A stretch of 64,000 nucleotides of DNA from Rhodamnia argentea (taxonomy: Eukaryota > Streptophyta > Magnoliopsida > Myrtales > Myrtaceae): positions 22,561,294 through 22,625,293 of the forward strand of contig NC_063155.1 in assembly GCF_020921035.1 (NCBI RefSeq). The letters are read 5' to 3'. Below are positions 45,941-55,930 of the stretch, piece after piece. The stretch's first letter is position 1. The number at the start of each line of letters is the position of its first letter. The notes under the pieces are model-generated. The model searched no databases. It was not told the DNA's origin and saw only the letters and a list, made by a program, of their open reading frames with translations. The position numbers and the translations under genes were made by a program.

Positions 45941-46453
45941 AGCACCGACATCGACACGTGAGGCGACGTGATACGACACGCCGACATATTATTTCTCAAA
46001 AATAGAGAATGCCGACACATTGAGATACGTTGTATATTAAAATAAAAAATTATCATTTTTATGATTATTTCAATCAAGTTAATTTGATTCAAATCCATAA
46101 ATAAGTAAATAATAAAAAAAAACCTATAATGAATTTACACTTCGACCCAAAAAAAAAATACACTAAAAACATTAATCCTTCATTTGTTGATATCATTCGT
46201 TATTTCAAATTGACAAATTCAACTACATTCCATTCTAATAAACCATCATTTATTGGTGGAGCTTTTTTCTGTAAAATATTAGGTTTCTATGAATATACAT
46301 TCTTCCCCCTAAAAAATTGAAAATGTTTCAAAATAGATTCGCGTGTGTCGGATTTTGCATGTCGGAATGTCCGACACATGTGTCGCTGATGTGTCAGAAG
46401 AGCTAATCACGTGTTGAGTGCCCGACACGAGTCTTCCGGAAAATGTCGGTGCT
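45941..46453. mobile_element. Inverted-repeat MITE-like element, 'agcaccgaca' family, with G-box in each arm
   Basis: Ends agcaccgacat (45941) and atgtcggtgct (ending 46453) are exact reverse complements over 11 bases, and the inner arms continue with cgacacgtg and gtgtcgg words. CACGTG G-boxes lie at 45955-45960 and 46408-46413. The centre is AT-rich with no coding. The flanking 8 bases (gtctaagt and gtattgcc) do not match, so a target duplication is not confirmed. A fragment of the same family lies at about 35490-35592. Confidence 0.65.
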
Positions 46454-46990
46454 GTATTGCCTACTGATGACTTGGGAGAATCCTGAAGATGTCTTGCATC
46501 AGTGGACTCTTTAGTTGAGGACAAAGCGCATGCAACACTGTTTGGTATGAAACCTCAGCACCCGCATGCTGACGACATGTGCCTTTTACCGCCTCTTTTT
46601 ACCAAATCTTACCATGGATTGCGATAACTTTGAGCATCAAAACGATCAGTGTCCGCCGGAGCTTTGCCCTTATCCAGAAATCTCAGACCTCAAACATACC
46701 TTTTTCAGACAATCAAGAAAACGGTCCCATCATAAATCATGCAGATATAGATGTCAACTCCATATAATCAATATAGATAGGAAATTATAAATAAATAAAA
46801 AAATGCAATTGTGCCACTGAATAGTCTTTTTTTTTTTGGAAAATGTGGAAATTTACCCAACTTTTCTTTTATGTGTAATTGCAAATGCAATAAGCCTTTC
46901 ATTCATTCAATCGGATGGTTCACCCTCTTCTTCATTAATCAAATATGCATGTCCCTCTCTCCATTAGAATAGACAATGATAATGTCATTT

Positions 46991-47032
<42 letters not shown>

Positions 47033-47254
47033 ATATGTTTTCTTAGTCCAAGATTCCAGCTTGCGGAAAGAAGAATAAGACAATCTTTTTTCAGTTCTTT
47101 GATCTTAATTTTGTTCTTTAATCACAGTCCTTAGCAAATGCCAATCCGGCACAAGATTGAGAAAAACCAAGAAGAAAGAAATACAAAACTAGTTGCTTTC
47201 TAGTACTTATCGCCGCTCTACCCAATGAAAAAAAAATTAAAAAAAAAAAAAAGA
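46454..47254. other. Intergenic; contains a CT microsatellite
   Basis: No gene seen. A (CT)n run of about 18 units spans 46994-47030. Confidence 0.55.
46994..47030. repeat. (CT)n microsatellite
   Basis: About eighteen CT units, roughly 0.9 kb upstream of the DREB2-type start codon. Confidence 0.9.
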
Positions 47255-47580
47255 CTTAAATTTAAGTGAAAATTTTAAATGAAGGTCCGAAATGCCATTA
47301 ATTTCTCTAATAAGAGCTCAGTGTGGATCGCATTTTAAATAAGTACCTGAAATGCCCTTATAATTTCAAAGAAGGGCGTGGCTGTCGAAGGGCATTTTTG
47401 TCCCTTTTTTTTTTGCAAATTTATGTAGAAATGTAAAAAATGGAAATGCCCTTCAATCAGGCTCTTCTTTGAAATAATGATGGCATTTTAGGCCTTTATT
47501 TAAAATAAAATTGACTTTGAGCTTTCATTCGAGAAAATAAAGATATTTTAGATTTTTATTTGAAATTTTTTCTAAATTTA
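47255..47580. mobile_element. Inverted-repeat element, 'aagggcccgaagt' family, without GC-rich core
   Basis: The left arm has aatgaaggtccgaaatgcc and aataagtacctgaaatgcc; the right arm has aggcctttatttaaaata and agctttcattcgagaaaa. The spacer is only a T-rich run and ccctttttttttttgc. It also shares gaagggcatttttgtccc and aaatgcccttcaatcaggct with the 27468-28376 element (gaagggtattttcgtt, aatacccttgaatcaagcct), so it is a core-less relative of it. It lies 380-700 bases upstream of the DREB2-type start. Confidence 0.6.
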
Positions 47581-47610
47581 AAAAACGATAAGTAACTCCC
47601 GCTAAATATG

Positions 47611-47617
47611 ACGTGTC
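47611..47617 (+). promoter_or_regulatory. ABRE-like ACGTGTC motif upstream of the DREB2-type gene
   Basis: acgtgtc lies 350 bases before the ATG, just outside the inverted-repeat element. ACGTGTC is a known abscisic-acid response core, and DREB2 genes are stress-induced, but a single 7-base match is weak. Confidence 0.25.
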
Positions 47618-47960
47618 ACCGGAAAAAAACAAAAAAAAAACCAAAGGCAAAAGACTTCCCCCAAGTCAATGACTCCAATTTTGTCTTAAAACGCAAATTC
47701 ACCACCACATCCCCTCCGTGTGACTCACTCCCTCGCAAGTCCCAACAGAGGCGGCTCTTCTCCTTTGCCGTCATTTCTCAACCCTCCACCGACACTGAAG
47801 GCGGTGCACCGCCGTCTGCCGGCGACGATCCAATGCCCTGCCTCCTCCGCAATCCGCCGCAATTCCTCCGCCTCCTCTCCCTTTCTTGCTCGGATCACTG
47901 ACCCACCGTCCTCTCTTTCTTCCTTCAATTCCAATTTCGCCGCCCAAAAAAAAAAAAAAA

Positions 47961-50900
47961 ATGGATTCGAGCGCGTCTTCGATCGACCAAATCTCCAAAT
48001 CCGCCGCCGAGATCCTCGCGAAATGGAAGCAGTACAACGACAAGATAAGCTCTTGCATCCAGAACAGCGATTCCCCATCTGGGTCCAGCCCGAAATCTGC
48101 GACGCCGCCGCAGCCGCCGCCTCCTCCTCCGCCGGCCGCGGTGGCGGTGGCGGTGCCAGTCCAGGTGCCGACCCGGAGAGTGCATGCAAAAGGGTCGAAG
48201 AAAGGTTGCATGAAGGGCAAAGGAGGGCCGGAGAATCTGAGGTGCAATTACAGAGGGGTGAGGCAGCGGACGTGGGGGAAGTGGGTGGCCGAGATTCGAG
48301 AGCCGAGCCGAGGAAGCAGGCTCTGGCTTGGGACGTTCCCGACGGCCCTTGAGGCTGCTCTTGCTTATGACAAGGCCGCGAGTGCAATGTATGGCTCTTT
48401 TGCGAGGTTGAATTTCCCTCTCGGTTTGAGTTCCAAGGACTCCTCCAACAACTCCTCTTCTTCTACCACCGTTGCTGCTCCTGAGAAAGGTCTAACTTTC
48501 CTCTGTAAATTATCCATCTTTGTGGTTTTTGGGGTGCACAAATTTGGGTTTTGTGTTGTGGTTTCTTGGAGATTGGATGGTAAATTAACTACACGTAGCG
48601 TTTGAGCGGTCGGTGGTTTTGATGGATGATGAGCATGTTTAAAAGTAAAGCGATCTTTTAGGAAACCAGGAAGCTTTCGAGGGAATGTGGTAGAACGTAT
48701 CAGGAAAATATTTGCAAGTTGTGCATTTTAGTATTTAAGCTAAGGGAAAAAAAAGGAAAAGACTTGAGGGGGAAACAGGAATGGTGGGGAGCCGTAGGGC
48801 ATGGTGGTAGCTGCATCGAGATAATTTCGAAATTTAGTTAACGGGGAGTCCACTTTTGCCATTAGGACAAGTACGATGAGCCCTGGTTTTATAGTTTTAG
48901 GCTTATTGATCTATGATCTTTCCTTGAGGATATCAACAGTATACTTTTTGTTGGCGCTATCCTAGAGTTAGTTCCCATTTGCATCTACTAAAGAAGAGTG
49001 AAGATCAATATTGCCCACCAATTAAATCTTAAGCATAAACTAATTTGTTTAAGTTTTCATCTTCCACCCGCCTCCGGTTTTTTAGGCTCTAGATCTGTCT
49101 CAAGCAAGTCACCTAGGAAGCATAATTGGCTGTTTGTAATAATAAGTTCATCCTTTTGGTCTCTGAACTTATTCTGTTCCATGGGTACTCTCTGCCAATT
49201 GGACTCTCTCTTAGGGAACGTCTCTTGGAAGACTAACTGTTGCCAACGAAAGCTGACCTCCACGCAAAAACATGAAAAGCTTTTCTTGAGCTTATCCTGA
49301 GCCTGTACAATCTCCTTATTCTGGCATTACAGTCTCCAAAACAATAATTCATTCAAACCTGGAGGTAGAAGAGAATTTTCTTATTAGTGTTTTGGTAAAA
49401 GAAGCCTCTCCTAGGGATCAGATCTAGTAGAATTTGGCTATGCTGCCGAAAGCTGAGTATACCTGCTGAATCCTGATGAGCATGAAATACACCATTGGAA
49501 TTGCATGAATCCTGATGGAGGCTAAGATGCTTGTGCTTGTACTGGTCAAGTAAACGGTTGGAAACATCTTGAATGGCATTTTAATCCACAGAATGGCTAG
49601 TCTTTGACTGACCTTTATGCTATTACAGTCAAGGTTGTGAACTAGCTACTGTATGTCCATGAAACTAATGTATTGATGGTAAGTCATTGCTACCTCATGC
49701 GTTTCGTATCAATACTCCTCTGCAGATGCTTCAACCTTAAATGAGCCACTGTCCGCCGATCTCCATCTCGGCAGTTTTTCGATGGTTTTAGTAGATGAGC
49801 GTCCAAAAAAGCATTCGAAGGCCAGCACTTCCTTATCACCAGGTGCAAGGTCATCGCCTCTTAAAGAAAGCGAGTCTTTGGAGTTCGAGGTACTTCATCA
49901 TGCCTGCTTTTTTTTTGTTATGAGCATATTTTCTGAATTTTCCGTCCTTTCAGCTGTCACTGCGGAGTGGGAATGGAATCTCCAGTCCTCAACACAATAC
50001 GGAAGTAGATCTCAAGCAGGAGCCAGCTGAAAATATACTTCTTGATCTCTCCAAATCTGTCATTTGTGTTGAGGAGGTTTCTGACAAGACTACTGTGGAA
50101 AAGGCGGAAGGATCAGCTGAAAGTTCAACCACCTCAGATACTACCTTTGATTCATCTAAATCTGTCGACATGGTACTTTCTTTATTTTGACATGCATATG
50201 TTCTGGAATCGAAGCTGGTGCATTTTCATCTTTCAGTTATGTTATTTTCCCTTTTAAATTTGTGTTGGGATATTTATAGATTGCTACCAGCAGCACTGTT
50301 ACACTCTCTGAGAGCAAGGATTTGAAAACATGGCTATCGAAGATGAGACAACTCATCAATGGAAAGCCTGTTGAAGTCTCTGCAGAGGCAGAACTTGCCA
50401 GTCTCATCAAATCCAATGATGAGGAGGCTCAGAAGGCTAGAACCGTGTTTGAGAGCTTGAAGTCCATGGATTTCAAATCACTATCTGACCCCGATTTCTC
50501 AGAAAGATTAGAGCAAGCAATCTCTGCTCTTCTGTCCGACAAGAGCGACACACCTCATGGATGCTCAGCTCTCTACAGAATCTCAAAGCAGATTTCTTTT
50601 CTTTGTTCGGACTTCAAACGGGCACAAACCGATATACTGGAAGTCACAGAGATGTTCCTTATGAAAGATTCCCTGAAGGCTGAGCTTGACGAGAAGACCG
50701 TTCATTTCGAAAGGTTACAGAAGATCGATACAGGATGCGACAAGAAGATTGAGAGCCTCGAAGCCAAGATCAGCAAGCTGCAAGCCCAGTTGAAGAAGGA
50801 GAAGGAAGCGAAAGTGGAAAACTCTTTCGAAATAAAGAGACTGTACAAGGAGACCGAAGAGAAGGGGGAGCTTTTCAGGCAGTACTTTGAAGAAGAAGCG

Positions 50901-50993
50901 AAGTGGAGGCTTAAAAAGAGGAAGGCTGAGAGGGACGTTGAGCGGGTGGAGAAGGATTGGGAAGAGCTGAAGAAAGAATTTCTGCTGTTCTAA
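47961..50993 (+). CDS. DREB2: DREB2-type AP2/ERF factor with an unusual C-terminal coiled-coil extension
   Basis: Exons 47961-48489, 49726-49889, 49954-50172 and 50280-50993 give 541 residues in one frame. Residues 1-176: an [12 protein letters not shown] helix (16-27), a proline run, the DREB2 signature [20 protein letters not shown] (78-97) and the AP2 domain (about 97-152) with [19 protein letters not shown], including the Val and Glu typical of DRE binders. Residues 177-304: low-complexity, acidic, with a [10 protein letters not shown] motif like that of DREB2 tails. Residues 305-541: [20 protein letters not shown], then [19 protein letters not shown], then about 110 residues of Lys/Glu heptad-like coiled coil ending [10 protein letters not shown]. 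That last part is not a known DREB2 feature; I have a vague recollection of similar tails in plant mobile domain-type proteins. If exon 1 is not spliced, the frame reads on to a stop at 48603-48605 and gives a 214-residue short form. Confidence 0.75.
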
Positions 50994-52134
50994 CACAGTA
51001 TTTAATAATGTTTAGTTGCTGTAGTTTCCAGACATGTTGGGATTGTAGAATACTTACTTTGTTTTGAACTATTGAACTCTCAAAGACTACCAATTTGCAG
51101 ACTGAATCTGTTGGTTGGCCCTCGACATTCTTGGATTTTGTCACTTCCATGCTTTGGAAATTTCAGCAAAAAGGAAAAACATTGTGTTACTGCAGTGGCC
51201 TCTGCTAATAAATTGGTGGGAGCATGAGTTCCGAACTCCATGTTAACTGCAATCTCCAAGACCAAGGCTGGAGCTGGTGCATCCTATCATGGTGGCTCGG
51301 CCGAAGTAGCTGCAGCCCTTGATTTTGTCTCGATGATGATCAGATCGTTTTTGTCATATTTGGCTGCGAAAGTGCATTTCACATCCGGGCAACTCCGTAA
51401 GACAGAAACTGACTAGTTGAGCGTCCGAACAGAATGGAAGCATGAACCATGGACAACGCCTCCAAATGGCCCTACCCGTGGATTGCGTAGGTTTTCTTGT
51501 CGTTGGACAATCATTGCATCTGAGTGGACGAGCTCAAAAAGGTAGAACTCCAAGTGCTTCTGATAGGAGGTGCATTCGAAATTACCAAATAGCGCACTTG
51601 CTCCAGCCAACGCCTGCCAGTCGATAACAAAGTGGAACAAAAAGGGGGCACCCAGAAGATTGGAGAGAAGATAGTAGCGAGCAACGTCAATAGTCTACAT
51701 AGCTTTCATGAGAAACGTCAAGCAACAAGTCCCTGATACAACATTTCAATTGTTAGAGACTCCATATGGCATGGTGCGATACTGACATAGCAGGAGATGA
51801 GCAATGATGGAAGGCCCTTTGTTGCTGATTTCTCTGCTACATGGGCAATGGCTTGGATAGAGAAAAAGAGAGCAAGAGAACAAAGAACAAAGTGGGAAGC
51901 ACGACCTTGTCACATACTTTCGTTCAGGTAAGCAAAGAGAGACATATCAAAGAACTACCTTTACCTCACAGTGTCCATCAAACAAACGACAAGTGACTAA
52001 ACTTCATCAAAGTAGACGATTTACTTACCACATCACTATTGAGGTTAGCAAAGAACAGGAGAGAAAAAAAAATTAACAAACTTTAGCATGGGTTGTTCAT
52101 ATAAACAGAGTACTCTAGGGGGAGCGTGTGTGGG
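50994..52134. other. Convergent 3' flank between the DREB2-type gene and FIS1
   Basis: Both neighbours end into this interval, so much of it is probably 3' untranslated sequence. No further gene seen. Confidence 0.5.
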
Positions 52135-54375
52135 TCATTTCTTCCTTGAGAGAGCTGCAGCAAGTCCACCTGCCAGCAATCCTAGAGCAGTAGCAGCAAT
52201 GCCAATGCCAATTATCCCATCTGCAATCAAACAAGGTAGGATAGTCAGAGATCTCTACACTTGGAACAAACTGGGAGGATAATGATTGGTCATTTGGTCC
52301 TTACCCTTTGTGATACGGTCTTCGATTGTTTTCTTAAGTGTGAGAGCCTGTCTCCAATCAGGGGCAATCTGCCGGAAGAATTTTGTTAAATATGTCAGAA
52401 GAATGCTAACAACTTGTCCGACAATCAAGCAATTCATGCATCACATAAATCTCCCATATCACCCATATATGAACAACTACTGGTGAAAGATCTGATGAAG
52501 AACATAAAGTAACTAACAGCAATATCATACCAACACCAATCATACATCAAGAAAATCGAATTGTTTATTCATTGTCCTAAATTATTTGAGAATCAGATGA
52601 ATTTAAGCAGTTGGAGCAAATGACTCGTGTTTCAACAAGTGTTGAAAACAATTTCTGATGCCCAGACAGCATTGATAAATGAAGGGATCTAGGAGTGAGA
52701 ATGCAATATGCTGATAAGGGTTAAGATGCAATCTGAAGAAAGCAGTAATACAAGAAAGGACTCTAATGACTGTTATCAGACATGAAAAACTTAAGCCTGA
52801 CCCGCAGACACCGCTCCACAAGGTCCCTGCTCTTTGTGTAGTCTCCACTTCTGTAATAACCAACAGCTAGAAGATAAAGCTGCTCTCTCAATTGCAATGG
52901 ACTCTTAGTGCCAGAAATGGAAGCTGCAGATAGATGTCAGTCACGAAATTATCCAACTACAAATTACATAAAGTAATACCTACACGTAATCAATGCTAAC
53001 TTCTTAACAAAACCACCACTGTGCGAACCTAGCCATAACAATGAGACAGCCTACTCTTTACCTTCAAGCATTGCTATTCCACGCTGGACATCTTCTGGTT
53101 GCCTTGAGTGAACAAGTGCCCATGATAAACGCATAATACATTGACTGATAAGCTCATCAGATGAGCCCTTTTCAGCCTCAGCAACTTCTCGCTCACAACC
53201 CTAATCAAGTGAAATTTTTAATGGGAACAGCAAGAAGAAATATAAGCCAGCTATGAGCAACAGATTTTTCATATCAAGAGGTGGAAAGTTAGCGATTGCC
53301 TAGTAACTAAAAGCTAGAACAAGAGTCAATAAGAACGTTACGTTTGAATGAAGTCTAACCACTTTTGATAGATATTTCTACAGAAGGAAGTTTATGACTA
53401 TTCAGGCAAAATAACACTAAGCAAAAGAGGCCAGTGAAAGCAACACAAAACAGCAAGCACAACATGCCACGTTAAAATGATAACTGATACAACAGAAGTA
53501 CAATAAAAGCACCGACAATGAGTATGCAACATCACTGATCAAAAGCAATCATCCCACCTCATATCTCGAATCACAATGACGACCATCCAGTCTCTTAATC
53601 CATCACAAACCCGACAAACAAGTAACGTGGCATGACTTGATATCGTCAATAATGCAAAGCATGCTGTATACTGATACAACAAAATGGAATCAAGGAATCA
53701 ATGCTTATACCTCAAGGAATCACCTCATGATAGAATCCAAATGCAAATGCCAGCGAGCCAATTCAAGTGAGTCCAAATGGCGTGGATCTCTTACTTAAGC
53801 TCATCTACTATCATCATGGTCCTTGACACTTTCCATCTCTACGCAACTATTATTATATCATGGCGGTCTCGCAAAAGAATCATTCTATCACTCAATTACT
53901 CACCGTAAGCCACGAACCGCCATAATTGCTGTTGCTTTCTCATCATATGTTCATGATGCAGAGCCCATACATCATTGAGAAAAAAGGCAATAGATAAGCA
54001 TTCCCCAGATACACACAATACACTCTGGAGTCCTTCACTATGTTCTATAAACGGTATCCTATCCTCAATTACATTTACATCCGCCAGGTTTTAGGCACTA
54101 CACTTCCTTTAAAGCGAAACAAGCCCTCAGTCACACCACTATTGCCCGAGGCGGCAAACAAAATCACACTATCGACAACTTATTTCGTGAACAAAGCCAT
54201 TCCTGCTTCGACCAAAAAAAAAAAAAAGGTCATCCCTGCATGTACAATCAATATGAAGAGCTCCGACCTACAATCTGGACGCATGGAGGTGAAATTCCCC
54301 TCTCACAGAACTAAGAACATTGCAATTTCAGCTTCCAATAGCTATCTAATCAAAAGGAACCAATGAATGAACCGA

Positions 54376-54415
<40 letters not shown>

Positions 54416-54508
54416 CCCGATGACGTCGCGATCGCACCAGGGGATATGATCGGTGCCGGTGAAGAAGTCGGAGACCGATCCGAAGAACTTGTTCATCTTC
54501 GCTTCCAT
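52135..54508 (-). CDS. FIS1A: Mitochondrial fission 1 protein
   Basis: Five exons on the minus strand: 54508-54416, 53200-53062, 52923-52802, 52368-52305 and 52220-52135, giving 167 residues, close to the 170 of Arabidopsis FIS1A. The N-terminus is MEAKMNKFFGSVSDFF, followed by IPWCDRDVIGGCEREVAEAE. The TPR-like helical bundle has SDELISQCIMRLSWALVHSR, EDVQRGIAMLE, LREQLYLLAVGYYRSGDYTK and SRDLVERCLRIAPDWRQAL. The last 28 residues are a Gly/Ala-rich membrane anchor ending SRKK, the tail-anchor layout used for mitochondrial and peroxisomal outer membranes. It recruits the dynamin-type division machinery. The upstream ATG at 54508 was chosen over 54496 because MEAK matches the family start. The first intron opens straight into a CT microsatellite. 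Confidence 0.93.
54382..54412. repeat. (GA)n microsatellite at the FIS1 first 5' splice site
   Basis: About fifteen GA units, read as CT on the FIS1 strand. It begins 2-3 bases inside intron 1, so the 5' splice site reads GGGgtcctctctctc. Confidence 0.88.
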
Positions 54509-55930
54509 TGTTCTCTGCTTCTTCCACCGCGAGAGAGAGAGAGAGGAGCGAGAACCAGTTCAGAACTTGCGGAATCTCACTTTCAGAAAGAGCGGTTGGG
54601 CTGGCAGAGTGCTCGCATGGCACATCAACATCATGTCGAACTCCCTTTTCTTTCCTCTCTCTATCCCTCCGAGTTGTGGCTTTTGCTTCACGACCACGCT
54701 TTTCCCTTCTTCTTTTTTTTTGCCCGTCATTTCACAGTTTGATATTATTTCTAACGTGTAACTTTTAATTATTTTCACGTCATAAAACTTGAAAATGTAG
54801 TAATTAAGTACTAAAACTCTCAAAATATGTAATCGAGTCTTAAAATTTATCAAATTTGTACAATCAAATCCTAAAACTTATTAGTATTTTTTTCGTTTGT
54901 CTAGTTAAGTGGAATTTGTGCTAAAAAAGAAGTCGAACGGAATTAATGAAATGATTTCATTGCATAAATTTGATAAATTTTTAGAATTTGTTTGTATTTT
55001 TTTTATAAAAATTTTTTAATTTAATTATACTTTCTTAATAAATTTTAGAATCTAATTGCACGAATTTTGAAACTTCTGAAACAATTATCCCTTGTTCCTA
55101 AGTGTCGTTACTTCAGCGCCAAGCTCAACAAATACTTTGTTTTCCGCACGTTAAGCCTTTTTGTTTTTTTCGCGACTAACGATTGAAAAAGGACTTGAAA
55201 TCCGGTGATCGCGCTTCCACCGGGCCCTCGTGGACGACAGATTTGAAGCATTGTTGGAAGAACTCTTTAACTTTCTCGACTCAAATGAATCGATTCTCGT
55301 TTGAAGAACAACAGTCGCAGTCATTTTCCCTGAGCAAACATCAAAGAGACATGGCAAAACTCCATCAATCTGGAAAAAAAGAATTCTTTATCTACACCAA
55401 TCAATCTCAATCAATCTACAAGAACCACCCCTATCTGCTCTGAAGGAGGAAAAGAATAATCTAACAGGCACTCCACATAGTGTGATTGATTTTCCCAATA
55501 CGGGCCTGCCCAAGGAAAGGATCCCGCGAGAGCGACCAGCCATTCGCTCGGAGCTCGACACAGCTCGGTGCTCTGCTCAAGGAGTAGGCTCGGCTCGTCC
55601 GCTGAATGACCACGCGCACTCTGGATCGCCTTGAAGGTCCAAACTATTTTCAACATCTTGCTTCCTTCACTTCCCTCACCGACTGTACAAGTCTCCGACT
55701 ACTGAGGCCACAGTACAGGGGTCCTAGTAATTGCTGACTGGCCTATTCGAAGGTTAATAAAACCTAACTGACACCCAAGAGCTGAGACGCGCTGCAGGGT
55801 GGTTCCGTGTGTTATGCAATCGGAGTGAGAATCATCATGGGCATTCTGTACAATCTTACCTCCCGCTTAGGTTTGTAAATTTGAAGTGAAGTGAGCATTA
55901 TTTCTTCTTGAAAACCATCTAAAAGTACCG
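54509..55930. other. Intergenic; AT-rich repeat and FIS1 promoter
   Basis: About 54735-55095 is AT-rich with words such as gtaattaagtactaaaactc, cgagtcttaaaatttatc and ataaattttagaatctaatt in opposed order, probably another inverted-repeat element. Frames at 55151-55357 and 55411-55656 (minus) have no recognised domain. Confidence 0.45.

Noticed and set aside
45933-46461. hAT-type target duplication around the 'agcaccgaca' element
   Set aside because: The flanking 8-mers gtctaagt and gtattgcc do not match, so superfamily assignment was withheld.
47720-48387. ORFs of 158-239 codons in other frames around the AP2 exon
   Set aside because: Shadows of the GC-rich DREB2 exon. Only the frame starting at 47961 carries the AP2 domain; the in-frame extension upstream to 47886 is leader sequence.
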